DNA of 64,000 bases from an uncultured Balneola sp. Lineage in GTDB: Bacteria; Bacteroidota; Rhodothermia; Balneolales; Balneolaceae. The DNA lies in contig CABZWK010000001.1 in NCBI GenBank assembly GCA_902529365.1, positions 124,001-188,000 of the forward strand, written 5' to 3'. This document shows, in pieces, positions 18,179 to 26,114 of this stretch; position 1 is the first letter of the stretch; each line of letters opens with the position of its first letter. The translations under genes were made by a program, and so were the position numbers. The notes beneath the pieces were generated by a model. The model did not search any database. It had not been told where the DNA came from and saw only the letters and a list, made by a program, of their open reading frames with translations.

Positions 18179-20347
18179 TTATTGCACTACTAGTTCGTGA
18201 TGGGGTCTGCTCCCATGGTCCACACGATTTAATTGAATGCTTAGCATGAAATGCCGCCCCGGCATGGGGTAGTTGAGCACCTGCTCATAGGTTTCTGAAA
18301 AAATATTATTTAGTTCCACTCTCCATCGAAGTTGCCATAGAGGCTGTTTTGGAATGTTTCTACTGGTTTGTGTAGAACGGAACGAGACGTCCTCTGAGCC
18401 AGAAGATCGTAAACCCGACCAAAGAATATCTATACCAAAGGCCGCGTTCCATGTTGAATACGAAGAAAGAGGGTCAAATGGGCTAGAATGGTCAGCACTG
18501 CTGTAGCGCTCGGCTACATAGGAGTTAGATAGTATAAACTGTGCGGAATTATACCTGAGATGGGCATAATGTTTAAACTGCAACTGGGGGGTATAACGGA
18601 GTTGTTTGTTTAGTGCCGGATCATCTTCATAGCGTTCCTTGCCCATACGCGCAATCACCTGGTACACCCCACTTTTTACCAAACCGCTAAACCGAGTATG
18701 CTGAAATGCTAAGGCTATGTCTGATTCTAGCCCTTGAGCTGTGATTGCCTCTATATTTCTAGGCCTTGAGAGGCCTTGCTCATCCGGCAGCCAACGTATG
18801 CCGTTATTCACCTTATTCCAATAATAACTCATTTGAACATCGGTTCTGATCATTCCACCATTCCAACGTAGCGGGGTCTGAGCCCAATGCAGCCCTGCTT
18901 CGAGGGAATAAACCTGCTCACTTGTTAAATATGGGTTTCCTAAGTTTGGCCAATATAAATCATTGAAGGTAGGTATGACCGAACTTTTAGCTGAAAGAAA
19001 CCGAATTCCAAGAGCAGAACTTAGCTTTGAGTTCCAACCCAACTCTCCCGACCAATTCCACCCAAAATCATCATAAAAGGCTTGATGTACATCGGCCCGA
19101 AGAATACTTTTTACACCAAGCTCTTGCTGCAGTGAGTGCCTATGAGATAGTGACCATCGAGACCGAGTTCCGTTGTAGTCAGTGCTTTGCACACCTGTAG
19201 TTGACCACTCTACTGTACTTTGCAAAAAAGCACCTTCGCCTATTCTAGATTGGTGTTCCAACCTAAGAATACTACTCCAAATGTCACTCTCACTATCAAT
19301 GTCTTTGTCAGGATCTTGGAAATCGAGTGCCTGCCATTGACTAAAATGTTGCATTCTCCACTGATTCTTACTCCCCCAACGCAAGCCTTGCATCCAGCGT
19401 ATGAAATCATCTTCTTGACTCGCCCTAGCCGTAGGCGATAGCTTGCTTCCGGGTATGTTGTTGTTCTGGGTAAAAGCCCAAACGGTACTTTGATATTCAC
19501 TATTGGTTATAAAAGTTCGGAAAAATGAGTTTGTTTTAGCTGAAGCCTTATCCCGAGAAGATTCTAGGATAGCAGCATCGGATTTCTTTTTAAAATTGAA
19601 CATGACCGAGTGGGATTGGCTTTCGTTATTCGCACGGCTAAACCACTTGGGCACGACTGCTCGCTGATCTGGATCAAATACTCTTTTTTTATAGCCAAAA
19701 TTATTTTCGGCTGTTTTGCTGTACAGCCGTAGATCCCAAGACCTCCCATTCTTTGAAGATGTCGCATGTATAGTAGACTGCTTTGCCCCATAACTGCCAA
19801 TTGACTGCTGAATAGCTATTTTATCGGCATCAAATGATTGTTGGAGAATGTGCATCGACCCCGCACCACTCTGTCCAAATCGAGCTTGGCCTAAGCCAGG
19901 AGTGAACAAAACCGCGTCAAATAAATTACTGGGAATTAAGGATAAATCGACTACACCTAACATTGGATGATTTAACCCGAAACCATTCCAAACTACTTGA
20001 GTTCTAGAAGCTGGCAACCCTCTTTGTGAAAGTAATGCTAAGCTTCCAGGCCCGTTGGATTGCACATAAGCGGAGCTAAATTCTTGTGCAATACTACCCA
20101 TATGCGATGCTAATCTGAGTTCTAAAATTTCTTTTGTTAATCGCCCATACTGAGTACTAAGTAAAAAGAAGTCTTGATATGGTTTCTCGGCTATAATTTC
20201 TATTTCGGCAAGGCCAATGGTGGGTAGAATTGCCAAGGTATCATTAGTTTCTCTCTGGAACTCATGCGCAGTTGCATGTCCGCTGGAATTGAACGTACTC
20301 TGAATGAGAAGGCATGCAAACCAAATGTAATAGTAATATCCTCTCAT
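18179..20347 (-). CDS. btuB: TonB-dependent receptor, BtuB-type (vitamin B12/corrinoid uptake)
   Basis: Outer-membrane active transporter of 722 residues from the ATG at 20347. A signal peptide ('GYYYYIWFACLLIQ...') is followed by a plug domain with 'LRLASHMGSIAQEF', 'LALLSQRGLPASRTQVVWNG' and 'FGQSGAGSMHIL', then a long beta-barrel of alternating aromatic strands ending with 'PMPGRHFMLSIQL'. The frame is open to an ATG at 20542, but the extra 65 residues would precede the signal peptide and lie in the riboswitch leader, so 20347 is preferred. A cobalamin riboswitch 335 bp upstream gives the substrate. The BtuG-like propeller follows as second gene of the operon. Confidence 0.9.
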   Translation of the reverse strand: MRGYYYYIWFACLLIQSTFNSSGHATAHEFQRETNDTLAILPTIGLAEIEIIAEKPYQDFFLLSTQYGRLTKEILELRLASHMGSIAQEFSSAYVQSNGPGSLALLSQRGLPASRTQVVWNGFGLNHPMLGVVDLSLIPSNLFDAVLFTPGLGQARFGQSGAGSMHILQQSFDADKIAIQQSIGSYGAKQSTIHATSSKNGRSWDLRLYSKTAENNFGYKKRVFDPDQRAVVPKWFSRANNESQSHSVMFNFKKKSDAAILESSRDKASAKTNSFFRTFITNSEYQSTVWAFTQNNNIPGSKLSPTARASQEDDFIRWMQGLRWGSKNQWRMQHFSQWQALDFQDPDKDIDSESDIWSSILRLEHQSRIGEGAFLQSTVEWSTTGVQSTDYNGTRSRWSLSHRHSLQQELGVKSILRADVHQAFYDDFGWNWSGELGWNSKLSSALGIRFLSAKSSVIPTFNDLYWPNLGNPYLTSEQVYSLEAGLHWAQTPLRWNGGMIRTDVQMSYYWNKVNNGIRWLPDEQGLSRPRNIEAITAQGLESDIALAFQHTRFSGLVKSGVYQVIARMGKERYEDDPALNKQLRYTPQLQFKHYAHLRYNSAQFILSNSYVAERYSSADHSSPFDPLSSYSTWNAAFGIDILWSGLRSSGSEDVSFRSTQTSRNIPKQPLWQLRWRVELNNIFSETYEQVLNYPMPGRHFMLSIQLNRVDHGSRPHHELVVQ

Positions 20348-20681
20348 AGCTTTGTAAACTGATTGAACATCTGCAAGGCTTTGACTCAGATTTTCAGTAA
20401 GACGATTGGTTATAGGATCAGTGCCACCTGTATTATAACTAGTAAATCGACCATGTAACAAATCAGTAATACGTCTAATATATAGACGTTTTACTGCAAT
20501 TAGACCAATCCAACTAAACAAACGTAAAAAACTACCCATCATATGGTGTTCACAACCAGATGCACAGTATTCGTGTGACGTCTACTTGTGTGTTAATAAA
20601 AGTGTGTTATAAAAACGAGTTTATTATAGCTTACGGAAATTCTAGCTCCCGAAAATTTCCTGAGAAATAGATGCTGAATGC

Positions 20682-20880
20682 GTTGATGGCAGGTCTCCTG
20701 ACTTTTCCACCTAGAGGCCTTCCCGTTAGCTAACTAACAGTGGCAAGATTTGCTCGTAGGTTTAATATGAACTATTCATTAGGATAACGAATACGTTCAA
20801 ATGGAATTACAGTTGCGGGTACAGCTCCGGATTTACACCGGATTCCCTTTTCATCTCATTTAAGAGAACCATCACTATTT
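20682..20880 (-). ncRNA. Cobalamin riboswitch controlling the btuB operon
   Basis: Read on the minus strand this contains the hallmark elements in the correct order: the 5' arm with GGGAATCCGGTG and ATCCGGAGCTGTACCCGC (20819-20848), GCCACTG (20738-20744), GGGAAGGC (20717-20724), and the 3' AGTCAGGAGACCTGCC (20688-20703). A P1 stem forms between TGATGG (about 20869-20874) and CCATCA (20683-20688). About 20 bases after it a perfect 7-bp stem GGAAATT/AATTTCC (20635-20660) may be the expression platform. Known members switch off btuB expression when adenosylcobalamin is plentiful. The target is the receptor at 18179-20347. Confidence 0.95.
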
Positions 20881-21057
20881 CAAAAAGTGCAAACAATATA
20901 ATCGCTCAACGAATTAATCCAAAATTTTTATCATAAATAAATATTAAAGTTTATACTCTAGGATCCCAATTTAGGATAAGTTGTACACAGCAAGTCCCTA
21001 GGATGTATTTACACGTATCCATTCGTCTTACTCTCTTGAACTATACCTGTTCGTTAT

Positions 21058-21798
21058 ATGAACCTTAAAAATACTACCCCACCTGACAGCACTCACATTC
21101 ACAGTGAAGTATTCACCGTTCGAGCATCGGAATCGGCGCCCAACAAATGTATGCATCTGAGTGCGTTAACCAGATTATTTCAAGAAGTGGCTGGAAATAA
21201 TGCGAAAGCACTTTCTTTTGACATCACAGACTTGCATGCTCAGAATATTAGCTGGGTACTACATCGGCTACAGATTCAGATTGAGCGCCTTCCTACATGG
21301 AGGGAGACCATAGAACTTCGGACATGGCCAGCTCTTGGAGATGGCTTAAAGGCTTACCGAAATTATGAAGTATGGGATACTCGAGGGAACCTACTAGTCC
21401 GATCAATTAGCTATTGGATGGTTATTGATTTGGATAGCAGAAGGCCCACGCGTATTCCAGAAGCCATACTTTCTCGAAGGTTTTCAGACCGGCCACATGC
21501 CTTAGAACCAACTAGAGATCGTCTTCGAGCGTTTGACTCAACCGATGCAGAACAGGAGTTAAATATGCAAAGCTACACCTATCACCTTGACATGAATAAA
21601 CATGTCAATAACACACATTATGTTGATTGGATGCTTGAAATTCTTGAACCATCGGAGCGACAAAAATTGCATTGGTTTGATTTGGTTTTTCTCAATGAAT
21701 TAGGAGCTCAGGAAGCTTTACGAATACAAAGAATGGAGAATCGGTTACAACTCTTGAATACAGAATCAAATGTAATTGCACTGGCTAATTGGTCCTAA
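21058..21798 (+). CDS. Acyl-[acyl-carrier-protein] thioesterase (FatA/Fat family)
   Basis: A 246-residue double hot-dog thioesterase that frees fatty acids from acyl carrier protein. Visible family segments are 'LFQEVAGNNAKAL', 'WVLHRLQIQIERLPTWRETIELRTWP' and the catalytic stretch 'HLDMNKHVNNTHYVDWMLE' (about 180-198) with the Asn-His pair. The second hot-dog domain is short, typical of bacterial members. It stands alone, divergent from the B12 operon and one base from the end of a pseudogene on the other strand. Confidence 0.9.
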   Translation: MNLKNTTPPDSTHIHSEVFTVRASESAPNKCMHLSALTRLFQEVAGNNAKALSFDITDLHAQNISWVLHRLQIQIERLPTWRETIELRTWPALGDGLKAYRNYEVWDTRGNLLVRSISYWMVIDLDSRRPTRIPEAILSRRFSDRPHALEPTRDRLRAFDSTDAEQELNMQSYTYHLDMNKHVNNTHYVDWMLEILEPSERQKLHWFDLVFLNELGAQEALRIQRMENRLQLLNTESNVIALANWS

Positions 21799-21799
21799 C

Positions 21800-22608
21800 T
21801 CAATCCCAATCAGGAGCAAAATCCGGATTTACCACTCGAATATTTTTTTCCAAGTCATCGATAGTAAAAAAATCCTCATCATTCAAATCGAACTGTATGG
21901 CTTGCAAATTGGCTTGTAAATGTTCTGGCGTTGCCGGTTTTTGAATAGCTACCACCTGTTCTTGTTCAAGTAACCATTTCAAGGCAACTTGTGCGGCTGA
22001 TTTCTGGCATTTCTTCCCTATTTCTTCCAAAACGAGGTTATTGATTAGACGTCATTGAGCCAATGATGAATAGGCAGTAATCATGAGATCGTGTTCCAAT
22101 GCATAATCAAGTAAATCAAACTGCCCTAACATAGGGTGATATTATACTTGATTGCAAAATACAAGAGCCAAATACTCTTCTCTCGATTGTTTTAACAAGG
22201 ATAATGGAAATTACTTACCCCAATATGTGCGAATTCACCCTGCTCTTTTAGTATAAGCATAGACTTTATTGTTTGGTCCAAAGGAACCTGTGAGTTGGGC
22301 CAATGGATCAGTAGTAAGTCGATGTACTCTAACTTTAATTTGAGTAAGGAAGCTTCAATCGATAAGTAAAGCGTATCCGCTTCCAGAAGGCTTCTCTCCA
22401 ATTTGGTCGTAACAAAAAAATCCTCCCTTGGAATATGAGTAGCTATGATAGCCTTACCCATCTCGGCTTCGTTTCGATATTCTTGGGCTGTATCAATGTG
22501 ACGGTACCCCAACCTTATGGCTGTTTTGATCGTTTATTCGGCATGTTTACCGATTAGTTTGTAGGTACCAAGTCACAGTTCAGGAACTTCAACGCCCTGA
22601 ATTAGCAT
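21800..22608 (-). pseudogene. Aldo/keto reductase pseudogene
   Basis: A complete aldo/keto reductase can be followed from ATG 22608 to TGA 21800 only by ignoring several lesions. In frame with the N-terminus are TGA (22573-22575, where 'PELGLGTY' is expected) and TAA (22534-22536). A frameshift follows at about 22195-22205, just after 'HIGVSNF'. In the new frame there is TAA (22142-22144, within 'NQV-YHPML') and TGA (22052-22054). The 'YRHIDTAQEYRNE' and 'IDLLLIHWPN' motifs are preserved. Two open pieces remain (22192-22512 and 21800-22030), but neither can form the TIM barrel. Confidence 0.93.
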
Positions 22609-22693
22609 AGATTTCAAGTGAGGGTAAAGATTAAGTTAAAACAATGTATATTTTAGTGTTAAATACCTGAAAACCCAGCTAAACCTTCCATGA

Positions 22694-23995
22694 TTAGTCA
22701 TCGAAGTTGGGTCCGTTAAGTAAACCTTCTGTAGAAGCTACCACATAGGCTACAGCGGCATCCCCCGTAACATTCACCACGGTTCGGCACATATCTAAAA
22801 TACGATCCACCCCTAATATTAGGGCAATTCCGGCAGTGGGTACCTGAATGGTTTCGAGTACAACCACCAACATAACAATACCGGCACCGGGCACGCCAGC
22901 GGCACCTATAGAGGCGGCTGTAGCGGTGGCTACAATCATGAGCTGCTGAGCAATGGTTAAATCCATTCCTAATGCTTGAGCAATAAATACTGCTGCAATC
23001 GCCTGATATACACTAGTACCATCCATATTTATCGTCGCCCCTACAGGTAAGACAAAACTAGTCACTTCTTCGTCGACCCCTAGATTTTTTTCTACCCGCT
23101 CCATAGTAACAGGTAAGGTAGCTGAGCTGGAACTGGTACTAAAACCAAGTAACATGGCTGGACGAATCGCTTTAAAGAATTGAAAGAGACCAATATCCTT
23201 ACTAAATACTTTAAACATAGTACTATATACTAAAAAGACGTGAAGCAGTAGAGCAAAAACAAGGGTAAGGCTATACCAGCTCAAGGCACCTAGTAATTCC
23301 AAAGCTTTACCTAAGTCGTCCCCTGCTAAATCAATAATGAGTGACGCCATTAACGCAAATACCCCATAGGGGGCAGTTTTCATGATAAGTTCAACTATGA
23401 GGATAATAACATCATTGAATGCATCAAATACCGTGATTAATGTCTTCGCCTTTTCGCCACCCATGTGAATGATTCCAACTCCCAGTAAAATGGCAACAAA
23501 TACAACCTGAAGCATCCTTGAGTTATCAGAGGCAGCGGCAAAAAAGTTATCGGGAACTACATCAACCACAAAGTCTAAAACTCCTCGGTTGAGCACTTCA
23601 TTTGCTGAAGAACTTCGATCTTCAAGTGAACTAGAATAGGTTTCTTGGAGGCTATCCATAGTCTCCTGAGGTAAAGATTTTCCAGGTTGAAAGGTGTTGA
23701 CAGTCACCAATCCTATTGTTACAGCAAGTAAGGTGGTAATCATATAGATGAGAACTGTTTTCCCACCCATACGTGAAAGCCTTGTCGTATCATTTAAACT
23801 AGCTACTCCTGCTACCAATGATGCTAACACCAGAGGTACAGCTATGAGTTTTAATAATTTGACAAAAATGGTTCCAAAGGGTTTGATAAATTGTGTCGTG
23901 TACTCATTCCACCCTATAACACTAGACAACAAACCCCATGCTAATCCCAAGAATAAACCAATAACAATTTGCCAATGTAATTTTTTATACCACAT
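22694..23995 (-). CDS. Dicarboxylate/amino acid:cation symporter (DAACS/GltP family)
   Basis: A 433-residue membrane transporter of the glutamate/aspartate/C4-dicarboxylate family with eight helices and two re-entrant hairpins. The serine-rich hairpin 'FSTSSSSATLP', the 'GATINMDGT' stretch (NMDGT motif of TM7) and the 'GVPGAG' hairpin HP2 are all visible. The start at 23995 gives the usual MWYKKLHWQI N-terminus; an ATG at 24061 would overlap the upstream gene. It is two bases downstream of the DUF92 gene, so the two are probably co-transcribed. The exact substrate cannot be read. Confidence 0.93.
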   Translation of the reverse strand: MWYKKLHWQIVIGLFLGLAWGLLSSVIGWNEYTTQFIKPFGTIFVKLLKLIAVPLVLASLVAGVASLNDTTRLSRMGGKTVLIYMITTLLAVTIGLVTVNTFQPGKSLPQETMDSLQETYSSSLEDRSSSANEVLNRGVLDFVVDVVPDNFFAAASDNSRMLQVVFVAILLGVGIIHMGGEKAKTLITVFDAFNDVIILIVELIMKTAPYGVFALMASLIIDLAGDDLGKALELLGALSWYSLTLVFALLLHVFLVYSTMFKVFSKDIGLFQFFKAIRPAMLLGFSTSSSSATLPVTMERVEKNLGVDEEVTSFVLPVGATINMDGTSVYQAIAAVFIAQALGMDLTIAQQLMIVATATAASIGAAGVPGAGIVMLVVVLETIQVPTAGIALILGVDRILDMCRTVVNVTGDAAVAYVVASTEGLLNGPNFDD

Positions 23996-23997
23996 AC

Positions 23998-24825
23998 TTA
24001 CTGCTGAATAATTAAATAAATAACGATAGTTGACAGACTTGCTAGTCCAGCGGATAACCAATTAACTGTATTATTGCCAACATACAAAAAATGAGAAGAA
24101 AAAAACCGGTTTGTTGTAACGCCTAGGGTTCGACCTTGAAGATGGGCCCCTAACCACGAATCCATAAAGGTAGCAACCAATCCTGTACATGCAACCAATA
24201 TGGCCATAACAAAAGAATTGGCAGGGAGTAACACTCCAACGAGAGTACCGATACTCAGTGCCCCACCTACCGCAGCTAATGTACCAGCGATACTTACTGC
24301 CCCATCGGTCCCCGGCGACACTTTTTGAAACCCTTTAACTGACCAAGTCGTACCTTTAACGCGATTCGCCCCTATCTCTGAAGCCCAAGTATCTGAAGTT
24401 GCAAAGGCTATACTTGAATAGGCAGCCATTTTAAAGAGTTCTAAATCTACTAGTAAACCTAATAGGGTAAAAAATCCAAACCAAAATCCATTCGCCCAAA
24501 CTTGAGCTCCGGTTCTACGAAATTTGAGTTCCCTCTCATTGTCCATGCTTCGACTATTTTTCGACAATAATGAACTACTTATGAAAAAAAACAACAGTAT
24601 TGCAGCCCCCTCAAATCCGGCGATACCATAGGTAATCACTCCAAGTAACCAAGCAGAAATTGAACCATCAAGAGTGAGCCAGTTCAAGAAAAATGAAAGT
24701 GCCCCAAATACGCCACCTGCTACAACCGCCCATAAAATTCTTTGCTGTACTTCTGCATCTGCTACTGCAACAAAGCCTAAAATGAGTAAAAAAAGCAGGA
24801 AAATATTGGTTATTCTATCAATCAT
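23998..24825 (-). CDS. DUF92 family integral membrane protein
   Basis: A 275-residue protein with six to seven hydrophobic segments and the family stretch 'ATSDTWASEIGANRVKGTTWSVKGFQKVSPGTDGAVSIAGTLAA' region (residues about 140-185). DUF92 includes plant phytyl-phosphate kinase VTE6 and relatives, so a role in prenyl- or polyprenyl-phosphate metabolism is possible, but unproven in bacteria. It is the first gene of a pair with the symporter. Confidence 0.85.
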   Translation of the reverse strand: MIDRITNIFLLFLLILGFVAVADAEVQQRILWAVVAGGVFGALSFFLNWLTLDGSISAWLLGVITYGIAGFEGAAILLFFFISSSLLSKNSRSMDNERELKFRRTGAQVWANGFWFGFFTLLGLLVDLELFKMAAYSSIAFATSDTWASEIGANRVKGTTWSVKGFQKVSPGTDGAVSIAGTLAAVGGALSIGTLVGVLLPANSFVMAILVACTGLVATFMDSWLGAHLQGRTLGVTTNRFFSSHFLYVGNNTVNWLSAGLASLSTIVIYLIIQQ

Positions 24826-24965
24826 GGATGTCTCTCTACTTCAAAATACCTTAATTATTGTCCTGCATTTTACCAATTCACCTTAACTTCCAAATATTAT
24901 CCATACCCTAGTCCTGCCTCACAGCTAATGACTTGGTAGTGAAAAATAACTTGGCTAACTCCAAA

Positions 24966-25211
24966 CTATTCGGTTGATTCTTCTTCGGACTCTTGGCGGT
25001 CGTGCTTCATGATGGCAAATATGACCAATACATAACCGGCCATTATCACGACAGGTGAGACATACAAGGAAACAAAACCATGAACTTCATTTTCTAAGTA
25101 CATAGCGGCAAAACCACCGACAATCAATAGGACTGCAATTCCTAATAGTTTATAGTTGAATGCAGAAAAAAACATTGATGTGTTCGATTTTTTTAAATTT
25201 TGTTTTGCCAT
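24966..25211 (-). CDS. DUF3098 small membrane protein
   Basis: An 81-residue protein (from ATG 25211; an ATG at 25247 would add 12 residues) with two hydrophobic segments, about residues 20-38 and 47-68 of the short form, and an acidic tail ending 'ESEEESTE'. It matches DUF3098, a small FCB-group family of unknown function often found near cell-division or undecaprenyl-pyrophosphate phosphatase genes. Nothing in its present surroundings defines a role. Confidence 0.75.
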   Translation of the reverse strand: MAKQNLKKSNTSMFFSAFNYKLLGIAVLLIVGGFAAMYLENEVHGFVSLYVSPVVIMAGYVLVIFAIMKHDRQESEEESTE

Positions 25212-25414
25212 TGCTTTCGGTGAAATAAGTTTTAATGTAAGGTTCATTGATCTAGTATTGTTAAAAATGTTTCTAAAAGCTTCCCATTCCTTGGAATTGC
25301 ATTGCTTTACTAAATTTTATTCACTTTTTACTCACATTTCTTTACAAATGCTAATTTCTTGACCGTTGCAAATTAGCTATTATTAGGTATAAGGACAAAA
25401 GCTAGATAAAAGAA

Positions 25415-26011
25415 ATGACCCAACTTATATTGGCCTCACAAAGCCCCCGCAGAAAAGTACTACTACAACAGCTAGGAATACCCTTCGAAATTCAACCAAG
25501 CAGGGTTGATGAGTACACATCTACCAGTAACCCTTTGACTTTAGTAAATGAATTAAGTCTTGCAAAAGCCAAAGATATCGCGATTAAATACTCGAATGCG
25601 GTGGTAATTGGAGCAGACACCATTGTAGTACACAACAACGATATTCTTGGTAAACCTACTAGTGAACAAGAAGCAGCCCAAATGTTAGCCCGATTGAGTG
25701 GTACTCAGCATCAAGTGTACACCGGTGTTTGCCTTCAGTATGTAGACAGGGGCGGAAATCTACAAGAGCCCATACTTTTCCACGAGCAAACCAAAGTGTG
25801 GTTTCAGGCACTAAGTGCCTACCCCATTCAAAAATATATCGCATCTGGCAGTCCAATGGATAAAGCAGGGGCTTATGGGATTCAAGATGATTGGGGTGCT
25901 ATCTTTGTGAAAAAAATTGAGGGTGACTATTGTAATGTGGTTGGTCTTCCACTGAGCCGATGTTATCTTGAACTTAGTTTGTTAAAAGAGCGTTATAAAT
26001 TAAGCATGTAA
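25415..26011 (+). CDS. maf: Maf family nucleoside triphosphate pyrophosphatase
   Basis: A 198-residue cytosolic house-cleaning enzyme that hydrolyses dTTP/UTP and modified nucleotides. The N-terminal 'LASQSPRRKVLLQQLGIPFEI' with 'SPRR', the 'ADTIVV' Asp (about residue 69) and 'DKAGAYGIQDDWGAIFV' are the family signature motifs. The length is normal. It precedes a TPR/secreted protein pair by 103 bp; mazG, another nucleotide house-cleaning gene, is downstream on the same strand. Confidence 0.94.
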   Translation: MTQLILASQSPRRKVLLQQLGIPFEIQPSRVDEYTSTSNPLTLVNELSLAKAKDIAIKYSNAVVIGADTIVVHNNDILGKPTSEQEAAQMLARLSGTQHQVYTGVCLQYVDRGGNLQEPILFHEQTKVWFQALSAYPIQKYIASGSPMDKAGAYGIQDDWGAIFVKKIEGDYCNVVGLPLSRCYLELSLLKERYKLSM

Positions 26012-26114
26012 TCAAGTACATTTTAATTTCTAAAACTTAAATTTCTAAAACTCATTGTTAAACTATTTGCTAAAAACTGGCGCAAACTCAAACTAATGAT
26101 CGGTTGCGCACTCA

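Noticed and set aside
20348-20542. N-terminal 65-residue extension of the BtuB-type receptor
   Set aside because: It would precede the signal peptide and lies in the riboswitch leader; translation from 20347 is more plausible.
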